A DNA stretch of 21,687 nucleotides from Chloroflexota bacterium (GTDB lineage: Bacteria; Chloroflexota; Ktedonobacteria; Ktedonobacterales; Ktedonobacteraceae): assembly GCA_005881495.1 (NCBI GenBank), contig VBHI01000183.1, forward strand, positions 1 to 21,687. Reading direction: 5' to 3'. Below the pieces are notes generated by a model that saw only the letters and a list, made by a program, of their open reading frames with translations, did not search any database and was not told the DNA's origin. Positions 1 to 8,083 of the stretch are shown here, piece by piece (position 1 is the stretch's first letter; the number at the start of each line of letters is the position of its first letter). The position numbers and the translations under genes are program-made.

Positions 1-279
1 CAATACATACGCCGATGACACGAGGGGCAAGATAGTTATATAGAGCTAGGCTTACTTGTAACTATGTATAAAAGCAGCGATAGATGCGTTTTCTCGACAA
101 AGCACTAGGGTCAAAGCAAGCTGAACACAGCTCTGTACCCATCTTTCAGAGGGTGAAAAGAGCAGATGCGCTGTTTTCTGACTGCAACTATACAGGTTTT
201 GCTGCTTTTATTCGCTTTCACCTGGTAATATAACTGTGTTATAACTATCTTGCCCCTCGTGTCATCGGCGTATGTATTG
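1..279. mobile_element. MITE-like element with 40-bp perfect terminal inverted repeats
   Basis: Bases 1-40 are the exact reverse complement of 240-279. The inner 199 bp do not continue the match and carry no convincing gene, so this looks like a non-autonomous element that depends on a transposase encoded elsewhere. Because the left end coincides with the window edge, the repeat could be longer and no target duplication can be checked. The interior is AT-rich and contains several short repeated words. The ends do not resemble those of the other three palindrome-ended elements in the window. An alternative is a large structured intergenic repeat of REP/BIME type, but 40 bp of perfect identity at both ends favours a transposon derivative. 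Confidence 0.7.
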
Positions 280-621
280 AGCCTTATTATAGCAGCGAAA
301 CGGGCCAAATTATATCTCGTAACAAAAGTAATATTCTGCTCACAGCTTTTCGTTACGAGTTGATGTCGGTCCTTCGTAGAATGTACGACCAGATCGTGAC
401 CCAATAAAGTTACCGTCGTGTCAGACTTGCAGAGGGTTGACAGGGCCTCACGCCACTGCTTGTCCTTGCGCATCCGGACCGGGAAGACTGGCACCCTGCA
501 CCCTGAACAACAGACGGCACCCACCCGATAAGCCAGGTCTTACGCCACACGCCTGGCCTACGCATCCCGGCCAGAAATCTTCTTGGTGATACGCTCGATG
601 TGACCATCGTTAAGGGGCATC
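280..621. other. Gene-poor stretch with decayed coding sequence
   Basis: No intact gene is supported here. On the minus strand, 618-620 back to about 560 reads LNDGHIERITKKISGRDA then a stop. This loosely resembles the C-terminal end of ISL3-type transposases, where an (E/D)GH(I/V)xR...K...GR pattern is common, so it may be a transposase tail relic; the match is too short to be sure. A minus-strand open frame spanning 111-524 runs through the inverted-repeat element at 1-279 and is judged spurious. A 6-bp stem (532-537 with 552-557) lies about 65 bp downstream of the WD40 gene stop but has no T-run, so it is only a weak terminator candidate. Confidence 0.35.
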
Positions 622-3600
622 CTAGATGCTGAGCACGGGAGCCCTCTCAATGGCCCCTAACGCGCGCAACGACGCCTTCTGCGCCTGCGTCAACCCCTTT
701 GCCCCGCTGATATCCAGCCGCTCGTAGGGTCGATCACGCCGCAGGGTGCGTAACAGGTCGCCGCCCTCGAGATCCCAGAGGTGGATGGCCCCGTCGTCTC
801 CACAACTGGCGAACCACTTCCCATCCGGACTCACTTGGAGCCGCTGTACTGTTCCTTCATGCGCCCGGCTCACCCGTACGCATTCTCCGCTGTGCCTGTC
901 CCACCAGCGGAGCATCCCATCGCTGCCACCACTGACCAGGACCGCGCCAGTCGGTCCCCAGGCCACCGCATACACGATCCCAGGATGCCCCGACAGGACT
1001 CGCACGCGCTCCCCGCTCTGCATCTCCCACACGAACAACTCGCCGCCGTCTCCGCCGCCTCCGCCCGAGGCGAGCCACTTTCCATCACGGCTCCAGGCCA
1101 CGTCGTTCACTTTGCCGTGATGTCCCGGCAGTTGCTTGAGCAATCTCCCGTCCGAGGCGTTCCACACAGCAACGGTGCCATCATCACCGGCACTGGCAAG
1201 CCTCGTTCCGTCTGGACTCCAGACCACCCGGCGGACAGAGGCTGGCTGTTCGCGGGTGATCCATTGGCGGGTGCCGGTGGGGACCTCCCACACCTGGACC
1301 TCCTGCCGATAGTTGCCACACGCCAGAAGCTTGCCGTCCGGACTCCACGCGACGCCATAGAAGGAGGTGTAGGGGTCGTCGGGGTCCCGCATCACGCGCA
1401 CACTGGTTCCGGTGGTCGCGTCCCAAATCTGGATGGCATTATCCCATCCACTACTCGCCAGCCACCTTCCATCGGGACTCCATGCCACCCCAAATACGAG
1501 GTAGCGATGGCCCTGGAGCAGTCTGGGTGGCGTCAGGTCCTCCACATCCCAGATGGTCAACAAGCCATTCGAGCTGGCGCTGGCGAGCTGGGTGCCATTA
1601 GGACTCCACGCGATATCATAGAGCGAGACCGCGTAGCCCTGCAGGATCTGCTCACACTGTCCCCGTTCCGTGTCCCACACCCGTAAGGTGCCATCGACAC
1701 TGCCACTGAGTAGTCTACGGCTGTCGGGCAGAAAAGCGAGAGAGAATACCACGCCCGTATGCCCATGGAGTGCCGTCCGATAGGTGTTTTGCTCCATGTC
1801 CCAGAGCCAAATGGTGTGGTCGAAGCCGGCGCTTGCCAGAGTCCGTCCGTCCGGACTCCAAGCCACCGTTTGGACCCGATCGGTCTGTCCGACCAGCGTC
1901 GTCTGACGGACGCCTCCACTGGTAATCTCCCAGAGCTTGATCGTCTGGTCCCAGCTTGCGCTGGCAAGCAGGCTTCCGTCGGAGGAAAAGGCCAGTCCCA
2001 TCCCCCAGTTGGTGTGCCCCACCAGGATCGCGACGCAAGTGGCCGGCTCGCTCTGCTGTCTCTTCCAGAGCCTGATTTGCCCATCGAAGCCGAGACTGGC
2101 GAGCAGGTGCCCATCGGGACTCCAGGTGATGGTAAAGATCGCATGAGGATGCGGGAGCGTCTCGAGAAGTGCGCCTGTCTGCGCATCCCACAGTCGGACC
2201 GTTGCATCGGTTCCTCCACTGGCCAGCACGGTGCCGTCAGGAGAATAGGCGATCCCAGAGATATAGGTGGTATGCGAGCCCGACCAGAGTAATGTACCGC
2301 TCTCCACCTCCCACACTTTGACCGTACCATCATAACTCCCGCTGGCCAGATGGCGTCCATCTGGGCTGAAGGCGAGCGCCCGGACAACGTCTGAGTGGGC
2401 TTGCCAGATCAGGTGTAGCGTCTGCTGAGCCCACACCCACATTTCCCCTCGCCTGCTGCCCGCTGCCCAGTACTGTCCATCGTGACTGATCGCTACGGCC
2501 CAGATGGCACCGAAGGTCGACGTCCAAGCGCACTCCTGCAGCAGTGCCCCGGAGAGCGTTGTATCCTGCATCTCGACTTCTTGCAAATACGCGCTGCGCA
2601 GCACAAGATGCGACAGGTCGAGACCACGCAGATGCCCGCGATGCTCTCGCAGCAGGGCGAGCAGATTCGCCGGTCCATACCCCTGAGCGGAGTCTTCCCG
2701 CTCGCGAAGCTCGCCGAGTAGTGCAAGGAGTTGCTCCTCGAGCGCGGTTCGCACAGGGTAGGAGCTGCGCAGGCGCGCCAGAATGGGGGCTAGAAGGAGG
2801 CGCTGTTGGGTCTGCCGCACATAGTCCTTGCAAGGAGCCAGTTCCAAACCATGCTCGACCAGGCGTGAGCATCGGCCCTGCTTGATCTCACTGATCACCT
2901 CCGCAATGAGCCGTGCCGTCACATATTCCATCACGACCGATTGCAACGTGAAGCTCCCCTGCAGCTGGCTCGGCTCAATGAGCGAGCGGCGGCGCAAGCT
3001 CTCGACCGCTTCCAGCACCTGAGCGCGCCGCAGGGGTACGCCGAGCACCGCCAGCAACTGCTGCAGGGTCACCGGCTCGCGCAGGATCGCCAGCCACAAC
3101 AACACGCTCTGCTCAACCACCGAGAGGCGGGCGTACTGCTCATCGAGCAGCGCACGCACCCCGCCGAAGATCACCTCCCCTTGCTCAAGGAAGAGGGCGA
3201 TCTGGCCATCGAAGAGCTCCACGATGGTCCGCGCCACGATTTTGAGGGCCAGGGGATTGCCCGCGTAGGCCTCGATCAGCCGCAGTTGCTCGGACGTGCT
3301 GCCTGCCACCCCCTTTTCGGCCAACAATTGCTGGCACGCCTGGGCCTCCATCCGGCCGAGGCGCAAGGCACGCACGGGAGCCTGATTGCCTTCCAGCGGC
3401 ACCAGCTCGCTCGGTTTCTCCCGGCTGGTCAGCAGCCAGCAACTCTGATGCTCGGTCTCGCCCACCCGGCGTAGCACCCGGGCGAATCCCTCGTAGCCTG
3501 CACGCATGTGACCGCTGTCCTGTCCTTCCTCCAGGAACGACTCCAGGTTGTCATAGACCAGCAGGACCCGCCGGCTGCGCAAGCAGTCCAGCAGGAGGCT

Positions 3601-4302
3601 CTGGCGGCTTTCGAGGCTGGAAGACGCGCCACGCAATTCCTGAGGAGCCAGGACCTGGAGGCAGTCATCCAGCAGCGCTTCGCAGCTGGGGACATCGCGC
3701 AGGGAGCGCCAGATGACCACCTCGAAGCGCTCGGCTACCCGATGCATCACCTGCGTTGCCAGCGCCGACTTGCCGATGCCGCCCAGGCCCAGCACGCTCA
3801 CCACCCGGCAGCGCGCCTCGACCACCCACTCAGAAAGCAGGTCCAGTTCCCACTCGCGCCCATAGAAGCTCGTGACGGTCAGCGCGTTCCCCCAATCCAG
3901 GCGAGGCCCACTCCTGGCAGGGTGAGCAGGAGCCTGGGTGGCGCCACTGGTCTCCTCGATTGGCTCTGATGCTGGCGAGGCCTCTGCACAAGACAGCAGT
4001 GCGCCAAGCCAGATTTCATCGAGGAGCACCTTCTGGCGGGCCGTGTGCCAGAGCGCACGCACCTCCTCTGCCTCACGCCCGGCGGGGAAAGCCTGGCGCT
4101 CTATGGCCAGGACCACGAGGTGTTTGAGGTGATCGACAGTCGGATAGGTGAGGCCTCCCTCCCAATCGATCACGGCGCGGCGCCTGACGCCAAGCAGATC
4201 AGCCAATTCGGTTTGCGTCAACTTGAGCTTCGTGCGCAAGGTCAGCATCAGCTGCCCAAAGGCGTAGTCTCGCTGGCGGTACGAGGACCCCTTAATGGAC
4301 AT
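622..4302 (-). CDS. XRE/NB-ARC/WD40 protein (NLR-like STAND NTPase)
   Basis: Predicted 1226-residue cytoplasmic signalling ATPase. In order: an XRE-type helix-turn-helix (about residues 12-65, with TQTELADLLGV), an NB-ARC module with Walker A GLGGIGKS (172-179), Walker B VLLVYDN (246-252), a TSRE sensor-like motif and GNPLAL (348-353), a winged-helix and helical linker, a short pentapeptide-like stretch (LRGLDLSHLVLRSAYLQ), then 14 WD40 repeats (about 598-1190), enough for two seven-bladed propellers. The tail GLTQAQKASLRALGA is one I associate with Ktedonobacterial NB-ARC/WD40 proteins. An upstream ATG at 4326 exists, but AAGGAG lies just upstream of 4302, which I choose. In this family ligand binding by the propeller is thought to release NTPase-driven oligomerisation; the HTH suggests a DNA-linked output here (inference). 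The ligand is unknown. Repeat 12 contains a glycine-rich insertion. Confidence 0.9.
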   Translation of the reverse strand: MSIKGSSYRQRDYAFGQLMLTLRTKLKLTQTELADLLGVRRRAVIDWEGGLTYPTVDHLKHLVVLAIERQAFPAGREAEEVRALWHTARQKVLLDEIWLGALLSCAEASPASEPIEETSGATQAPAHPARSGPRLDWGNALTVTSFYGREWELDLLSEWVVEARCRVVSVLGLGGIGKSALATQVMHRVAERFEVVIWRSLRDVPSCEALLDDCLQVLAPQELRGASSSLESRQSLLLDCLRSRRVLLVYDNLESFLEEGQDSGHMRAGYEGFARVLRRVGETEHQSCWLLTSREKPSELVPLEGNQAPVRALRLGRMEAQACQQLLAEKGVAGSTSEQLRLIEAYAGNPLALKIVARTIVELFDGQIALFLEQGEVIFGGVRALLDEQYARLSVVEQSVLLWLAILREPVTLQQLLAVLGVPLRRAQVLEAVESLRRRSLIEPSQLQGSFTLQSVVMEYVTARLIAEVISEIKQGRCSRLVEHGLELAPCKDYVRQTQQRLLLAPILARLRSSYPVRTALEEQLLALLGELREREDSAQGYGPANLLALLREHRGHLRGLDLSHLVLRSAYLQEVEMQDTTLSGALLQECAWTSTFGAIWAVAISHDGQYWAAGSRRGEMWVWAQQTLHLIWQAHSDVVRALAFSPDGRHLASGSYDGTVKVWEVESGTLLWSGSHTTYISGIAYSPDGTVLASGGTDATVRLWDAQTGALLETLPHPHAIFTITWSPDGHLLASLGFDGQIRLWKRQQSEPATCVAILVGHTNWGMGLAFSSDGSLLASASWDQTIKLWEITSGGVRQTTLVGQTDRVQTVAWSPDGRTLASAGFDHTIWLWDMEQNTYRTALHGHTGVVFSLAFLPDSRRLLSGSVDGTLRVWDTERGQCEQILQGYAVSLYDIAWSPNGTQLASASSNGLLTIWDVEDLTPPRLLQGHRYLVFGVAWSPDGRWLASSGWDNAIQIWDATTGTSVRVMRDPDDPYTSFYGVAWSPDGKLLACGNYRQEVQVWEVPTGTRQWITREQPASVRRVVWSPDGTRLASAGDDGTVAVWNASDGRLLKQLPGHHGKVNDVAWSRDGKWLASGGGGGDGGELFVWEMQSGERVRVLSGHPGIVYAVAWGPTGAVLVSGGSDGMLRWWDRHSGECVRVSRAHEGTVQRLQVSPDGKWFASCGDDGAIHLWDLEGGDLLRTLRRDRPYERLDISGAKGLTQAQKASLRALGAIERAPVLSI

Positions 4303-4567
4303 TCCCTTTTCGTCTCCTTCCCACAAGTGCTGCGATGTGAAGGCATGTGCGGTGCGAAAGTGTCGCGATGTCCGGTGACTTCGAGTTCACTGCCTAGTAT
4401 ACTACAAAACAGAAGCATCCTCGCACAGTGGCGTAGGATGGAGGCGAGCAGTCTGTCGGCACACCAACCGCAACCATCGGGCTGCGGAGATGTGAGGGGA
4501 ATGGAATGTCAGAGGGATCCTGTTTGTCTAAACATCAAATACTCATCCTGACAGAGAGGGTAACGCT
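4303..4567. promoter_or_regulatory. Divergent intergenic region between the WD40 gene and the tautomerase gene
   Basis: This 265-bp gap should hold promoters for both directions. The visible feature is a perfect 10-bp palindrome TAGTATACTA at 4395-4404. Read on the minus strand it contains TATACT (4396-4401), a plausible -10 for the WD40 gene, but no good -35 lies at the right distance. On the plus strand, GAGAGGG about 7 bases before the ATG at 4568 is the likely ribosome binding site of the tautomerase gene. No plus-strand promoter could be assigned. Confidence 0.3.
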
Positions 4568-5005
4568 ATGCCAATGATCGATATCTACGCAGTTGCTGGT
4601 ACTTTTGCCGATACTAAGCAACTGGCAATTGATGCGGCAAATACGGTTAAAACTATCGAGGGAGTGCCTGATATCCCTATGTTCCGTAAAAACACAGCCG
4701 CATTCGTGCACGAGCTGCCAGAAGGCACACTCGCAAATGTGGATGGTGACGAAAACTATGTACGCGTGCAGGTACTTACAAACGAGGGTGCCCTAGACCG
4801 TAAAAAACAGTTAGCCGTTGTAGAACAGCTTACGAAGCTCGTTAGTACTGCTGCCGGTGACGAAACACTTCAAGAACGCACGTGGGTGCTCTTAACAGAA
4901 GCGAAAGAAGGGGGCTGGGGCCTCTGGGGCCATGCTCACACGAATGATGAATTAGTGGCCGCGGCACGCGATGAAATCGCGAAGCTGAAGTCTGCGTCCA
5001 GTTAA
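4568..5005 (+). CDS. Tautomerase-superfamily protein
   Basis: A 145-residue protein starting MPMIDIY. Removal of Met would expose an N-terminal proline, the general acid/base of the 4-oxalocrotonate tautomerase superfamily. The length fits the larger members (two beta-alpha-beta halves in one chain) rather than the roughly 62-residue 4-OT type. The second half contains ERTWVLLTEAKEGGWGLWG, the (R)V(W)V...E...G.WG pattern common in this branch. The substrate is unknown; members isomerise keto-enol acids or dehalogenate small acids. It opens a long same-strand gene run, with 86 bp to the next gene. Its base composition appears visibly lower in GC than the esterase two genes downstream, which fits separate acquisition. 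The superfamily call is good, the reaction is not assigned. Confidence 0.8.
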   Translation: MPMIDIYAVAGTFADTKQLAIDAANTVKTIEGVPDIPMFRKNTAAFVHELPEGTLANVDGDENYVRVQVLTNEGALDRKKQLAVVEQLTKLVSTAAGDETLQERTWVLLTEAKEGGWGLWGHAHTNDELVAAARDEIAKLKSASS

Positions 5006-5091
5006 CATCGTTATGGGAGAGCGAAAGAATAACAGAGCAACTTTTTAGGACACACCGCTTGCTCACACGCTCATCCGAAGGGTATTCCATC

Positions 5092-5508
5092 ATGGATCAG
5101 CACGTACCAGGACACGACTGGATTTCAATTGTCAGACAAAATGGCACCGCCGAATTCGGCAAGGCTTTTGCTCCGCATCCGACGCTTGACGCTTCGGTCC
5201 TCAACGGCCCCTGTGTCGGCGTTGAAGCCATCGCGGCTTTCTTCGCTGCTACGTCTGGCGGCATGTATGAAACCATAGCGTTCACGCACGAAACCACCAA
5301 TGGCAGGAAAACGTATCTCGAATGGCAAGGAAAAGCCTTTGGGAAACAGGTCGGCGGAGCCACGATTCTAACACGCAACACTGAGGGGCTGATTGAACAT
5401 ATCCAGCTGTATCATAGCCCCTTGCAAGTGGTCGTGGAGTTTTCCCGCGAACTGGCAAAGCGTCTTCAGGGTAAAGTAGATCAGGCTTTACTTAATGAGG
5501 AGCGATAA
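5092..5508 (+). CDS. NTF2/SnoaL-like domain protein
   Basis: A 138-residue protein with the size and pattern of the NTF2-like (SnoaL, ketosteroid-isomerase-like) cone fold: an N-terminal helix (WISIVRQNGTAEFGKAF), a segment ending in GVEAIAAFFAAT, then alternating beta strands (TYLEWQGKAFG, GGATILTRNTEGLIEHIQLYHSPL) ending in a helix. The fold is used by small isomerases, cyclases, hydroxylases and by non-enzymatic proteins, so no reaction is claimed. An in-frame ATG upstream at 5059 exists, but GAAGGG lies 9 bases before the ATG at 5092, which I prefer. The next gene starts 62 bp downstream. Small NTF2-like proteins are often found with oxidoreductases and hydrolases, which fits this neighbourhood. 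Confidence 0.72.
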   Translation: MDQHVPGHDWISIVRQNGTAEFGKAFAPHPTLDASVLNGPCVGVEAIAAFFAATSGGMYETIAFTHETTNGRKTYLEWQGKAFGKQVGGATILTRNTEGLIEHIQLYHSPLQVVVEFSRELAKRLQGKVDQALLNEER

Positions 5509-5570
5509 AGGAACGCTCTTTTGCAGCAGACACGCTGTGCGCTGTCAGGTGTCATTGAGGAGTCAGATCC

Positions 5571-6533
5571 ATGACCAACTGGATTCAGCTTGAACCCGAG
5601 GCGCAGGCCTTCGTCGAGGCGGCTGCCAGGTCACCTTTGCTGTTCACTCTTGGCCCCGAAAAGGGACGGCTCGCCCTCGATGAGGCGCAATCTGGCTCGG
5701 TGAGCAGGCCCCCGATCGACATAGAAGACCTGACCATAACAGACGGCCCCAGCGGGCAGGTGGCGCTTCGCATCCTGCGACCCCAGAACGCGCGGACTCC
5801 GCTGCCGGTCATCGTGTATATCCATGGTGCCGGCTGGGTATTCGGCAGCACGCAGACGCATGACCGGCTGGTGCGCGAACTCGCGGTCGGAGCTCAGGCT
5901 GCCGTCGTGTTCCCGGTGTACCGGCTCTGCCCCGAGGCCAGATACCCGACGGCCCTCGAGGAGTGCTATACGGTGGCGCGGTGGGCCGAGAGATCCGGGC
6001 AGGAACATGGCCTGGATGCGCACCGCCTGGCCGTGGCTGGCGACAGCGTCGGAGGCAACATGGCAGCGGCGGTCACGCTGCTGTCCAGGGAGCGCGGGGA
6101 ACCAGACATCCGGCTCCAACTGCTGTTCTATCCGGTCACCGATGCGTCCTTCGATACCGCCTCCTACCATCAGTTCGCCGAGGGCTACCACCTGCGACGC
6201 GACGCCATGATGTGGTTCTGGGAGCAGTACACGCGCCACCCTGGTGAGCGCAACGAGATCACCGCCTCGCCGCTGCGAGCCAGCGCTGCGCAGTTGCAAG
6301 GGCTCCCTACAGCGCTCATCATCACCGCCGAGGCCGATGTGCTGCGCGATGAGGGGGAAGCCTATGCCAACAAGCTGCGACAGGCGGGAGTGCGCGTGAC
6401 GGCTGCACGCTTTCAGGGGACTATCCACGACTTCGTCATGTTGAATGCCCTAGCGCACACCGCGGCGGCGCGGGGGGCAATTGCGCTTGCTACCGCCTGG
6501 CTGCGTGAGGGCTTCTCGACTCAGCTTACATAG
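5571..6533 (+). CDS. Alpha/beta hydrolase, HSL (family IV) esterase
   Basis: A 320-residue carboxylesterase-like enzyme of normal length for the hormone-sensitive-lipase family. It shows the oxyanion-hole motif as HGAGW (residues 85-89, the usual HGGG varied at the third position), the nucleophile elbow GDSVGG with Ser159, a probable acid at Asp256 in AEADVLRDEGEAYA, and His286 in TIHDFVML. The expected reaction is hydrolysis of short-chain acyl esters in the cytoplasm; the true substrate is unknown. GAGGAG about 10 bases before the ATG supports the start. GC content looks high compared with the tautomerase gene upstream. There is no signal peptide. The family call is very secure. Confidence 0.93.
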   Translation: MTNWIQLEPEAQAFVEAAARSPLLFTLGPEKGRLALDEAQSGSVSRPPIDIEDLTITDGPSGQVALRILRPQNARTPLPVIVYIHGAGWVFGSTQTHDRLVRELAVGAQAAVVFPVYRLCPEARYPTALEECYTVARWAERSGQEHGLDAHRLAVAGDSVGGNMAAAVTLLSRERGEPDIRLQLLFYPVTDASFDTASYHQFAEGYHLRRDAMMWFWEQYTRHPGERNEITASPLRASAAQLQGLPTALIITAEADVLRDEGEAYANKLRQAGVRVTAARFQGTIHDFVMLNALAHTAAARGAIALATAWLREGFSTQLT

Positions 6534-6664
6534 GCACTTTGCACTACAACCAGCGTATGGGTGAGACAGCACTAAACGAGCTCCCACTATCCTGCTGCGG
6601 CTGTTGCTCAGGACAGGAACGCGCGAACGTCGTCACATGTAGTGCAGGTACTTCAGGAAAGCAA

Positions 6665-6681
6665 GAGCAGCAGTGCTGCTC
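6665..6681. promoter_or_regulatory. 17-bp perfect palindrome in the leader of the second hydrolase gene
   Basis: GAGCAGCA and TGCTGCTC flank a single G, 25 bases before the ATG at 6707. The gap after the esterase gene (6534-6706) is 173 bp, long compared with most junctions in this run, so an independent promoter and operator is possible. No matching promoter boxes were found. It may be chance. Confidence 0.3.
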
Positions 6682-6706
6682 AAGAAATGGAAAAAGGAGA
6701 ACACAT

Positions 6707-7429
6707 ATGGGCATTTTTGCGTCAAAACGCACCTCAAACAAAGCGAACATTGTCTTAGTCCACGGTTTCTGGGCCGACGGATCCGGCTGGAGCAAAGTAA
6801 TCCCGACGCTGCAGGCGCAGGGTCATTTTGTGATCGCGGAGCAAAATGCTGCCACCTCCCTGGCTGACGACGTGGCCACCACGCGTCAGATTCTGGCGGA
6901 GTTGGAAGGACCTACGCTTCTGGTCGGCCACTCGTATGGCGGCTTCGTCATCTCTGAGGCGGCCAACGACGCACCGGGAGTGGTTGGCCTGGTCTATATC
7001 TCGGCCTTCATCCTTGATGAGGGGGAAACGCTTCTGGGCTCTGGTGCTCAGTTTCCACCCCTGGAAGTCTTCCAGCATCTGCTCGTCAGTGCGCAGGGAT
7101 TGGCCTGGATCGATCCCGATTTCTTCCCCCAGAACTTCGCCAACGACCTTGATCCGGCGCAGGCGCGGATTCTGGCTGCGGCTCAGGTGCCACCCAACGC
7201 GAGTATCTTCGAGACGAAAGCCGGGCGGCCAGCGTGGAAGTCGCTCCCATCATGGTCGCTGTTTGGTTCCGAAGATCGCATGATCCATCCCGAGCAGCAC
7301 CGCTGGATGGCGCAGCGGAGCAAGGCAACTGCGCGCGAGATCTCGGCCAGCCATGTCCCGTTTCTCTCGCATCCTGACGAGGTGGCTCACATCATCCTGC
7401 AAGCAGCCAACGAGGCTGTACCCGCCTGA
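6707..7429 (+). CDS. Alpha/beta fold hydrolase
   Basis: A 240-residue hydrolase with VHGFWADGSGW near the N-terminus (oxyanion-hole strand and loop), the nucleophile elbow GHSYGG with Ser76, Asp190 in LFGSEDRMI and His216 in SASHVPFLSHP, so the triad is complete. The size and pattern match the small esterase group related to EstC and plant methylesterase/hydroxynitrile lyase-like proteins. The frame is open back to 6539, adding a cysteine-rich N-terminal stretch, but AAAAAGGAG just before the ATG at 6707 and the family start pattern place the start there. The end is followed 19 bp later by one copy of a 38-bp duplicated junction sequence. The substrate is unknown. Confidence 0.9.
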   Translation: MGIFASKRTSNKANIVLVHGFWADGSGWSKVIPTLQAQGHFVIAEQNAATSLADDVATTRQILAELEGPTLLVGHSYGGFVISEAANDAPGVVGLVYISAFILDEGETLLGSGAQFPPLEVFQHLLVSAQGLAWIDPDFFPQNFANDLDPAQARILAAAQVPPNASIFETKAGRPAWKSLPSWSLFGSEDRMIHPEQHRWMAQRSKATAREISASHVPFLSHPDEVAHIILQAANEAVPA

Positions 7430-7448
7430 TTGAGAGCAGAACCTTCAC

Positions 7449-7486
7449 CCGTAACAAGAAACGGTCCAGGCGGCGAATGAGAAAAG
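7449..7486 (+). repeat. Copy 1 of a 38-bp direct repeat at a gene junction
   Basis: Bases 7449-7486 match 10986-11023 at 36 of 38 positions (differences at 7475/11012 and 7483/11020), with a constant offset of 3537. This copy lies between the hydrolase stop and the DUF302 gene. The other copy begins inside the final codons of the alcohol dehydrogenase gene, so this one may be left from a former gene ending in the same way. Confidence 0.85.
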
Positions 7487-7505
7487 AACAAGATGGGGTT
7501 TCAAC

Positions 7506-8018
7506 ATGCGACACACGAGACCTATCACTATTGAGCACATTGTCGTTGAGTCGAACCAGCCCTATGAAAAGGTTGTTGGCGCGCTGGAGGCTCGGCTCGG
7601 CCCGGCGCAAGATTGGGCGGCAATTTGGCAACAAGCGGCTGCCGCTCACGCGTCCTGGGAGCAGTTCACCCAGGCGGTTGAAGCGCATATTGGAGCAAGC
7701 GGATTGACGCTCTTTTTTCAGGTGGAACACAGCTTGCTCCTCTCCCTGAGAGGAAAAACGAGCCGGGCAACCCAGTATACCATTGGCAATCCGCTCCTTG
7801 CTACTCAAATGACCAGGCACATGCCAGAAGCTGGTTTGTATGCTCCACTGAAGTTGGTCATCTACGAGGACGAAGAACGCAGGACCTTCGTGGCCTATGA
7901 CGGCTTCGTCTCGCTGCTTGCCCAGTACCAGCGCGATGAGATTACCCAAGTTGCGAGGATGGTAGAGCAGAAACTGGAGGCTCTGATAGCAGAAGTGACA
8001 ACAGGAGACAGAGCGTAA
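7506..8018 (+). CDS. DUF302 domain protein
   Basis: A 170-residue soluble protein. The central and C-terminal part reads like DUF302: [15 protein letters not shown], then [12 protein letters not shown], then PLKLVIYED (about residues 68-122), followed by a C-terminal helix. The N-terminal 60 residues ([17 protein letters not shown]...) form the amphipathic helical part seen in larger family members. The family has no established biochemical activity; structures of relatives show a compact alpha/beta dimer. The start codon has only a modest GGGGT ribosome binding site. It lies between two alpha/beta hydrolase genes and may be co-transcribed with them. Confidence 0.85.
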   Translation: MRHTRPITIEHIVVESNQPYEKVVGALEARLGPAQDWAAIWQQAAAAHASWEQFTQAVEAHIGASGLTLFFQVEHSLLLSLRGKTSRATQYTIGNPLLATQMTRHMPEAGLYAPLKLVIYEDEERRTFVAYDGFVSLLAQYQRDEITQVARMVEQKLEALIAEVTTGDRA

Positions 8019-8059
8019 TACAAGGCGAAGGAAAAAAGCAAAGAAGAACGTTTTCGAAC

Positions 8060-8083
8060 ATGAAAGAGGAAATGATCGCATGA
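8060..8083 (+). other. Seven-codon mini-ORF overlapping the next start codon
   Basis: An ATG at 8060 opens MKEEMIA and stops at TGA 8081-8083, overlapping the ATG at 8080 as ATGA. It could couple translation into the chloroperoxidase-like gene or be chance, since its GAGGAA is also that gene's ribosome binding site. No peptide function is claimed. Confidence 0.25.

Noticed and set aside
111..524. 137-residue minus-strand open frame
   Set aside because: It crosses the inverted-repeat end of the element at 1-279 and has no recognisable protein pattern.
780..2500. Regularly spaced similar words (such as CGGACTCCA-like segments) suggesting a CRISPR or tandem repeat array
   Set aside because: They encode the SPDG/W core of successive WD40 repeats, with divergent sequence and about 120-bp spacing inside one coding frame.
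781..3969. Long plus-strand open frames opposite the WD40 gene
   Set aside because: They are antisense shadows of a GC-rich, repeat-bearing gene; they show no domain pattern and no ribosome binding site.
5631..6428. 265-residue minus-strand open frame opposite the esterase gene
   Set aside because: Antisense shadow of a gene with a complete catalytic triad.
6539..6706. Cysteine-rich N-terminal extension of the hydrolase at 6707
   Set aside because: The family start and a strong AAGGAG site place the start at 6707; the upstream frame lacks a ribosome binding site and is better seen as leader.
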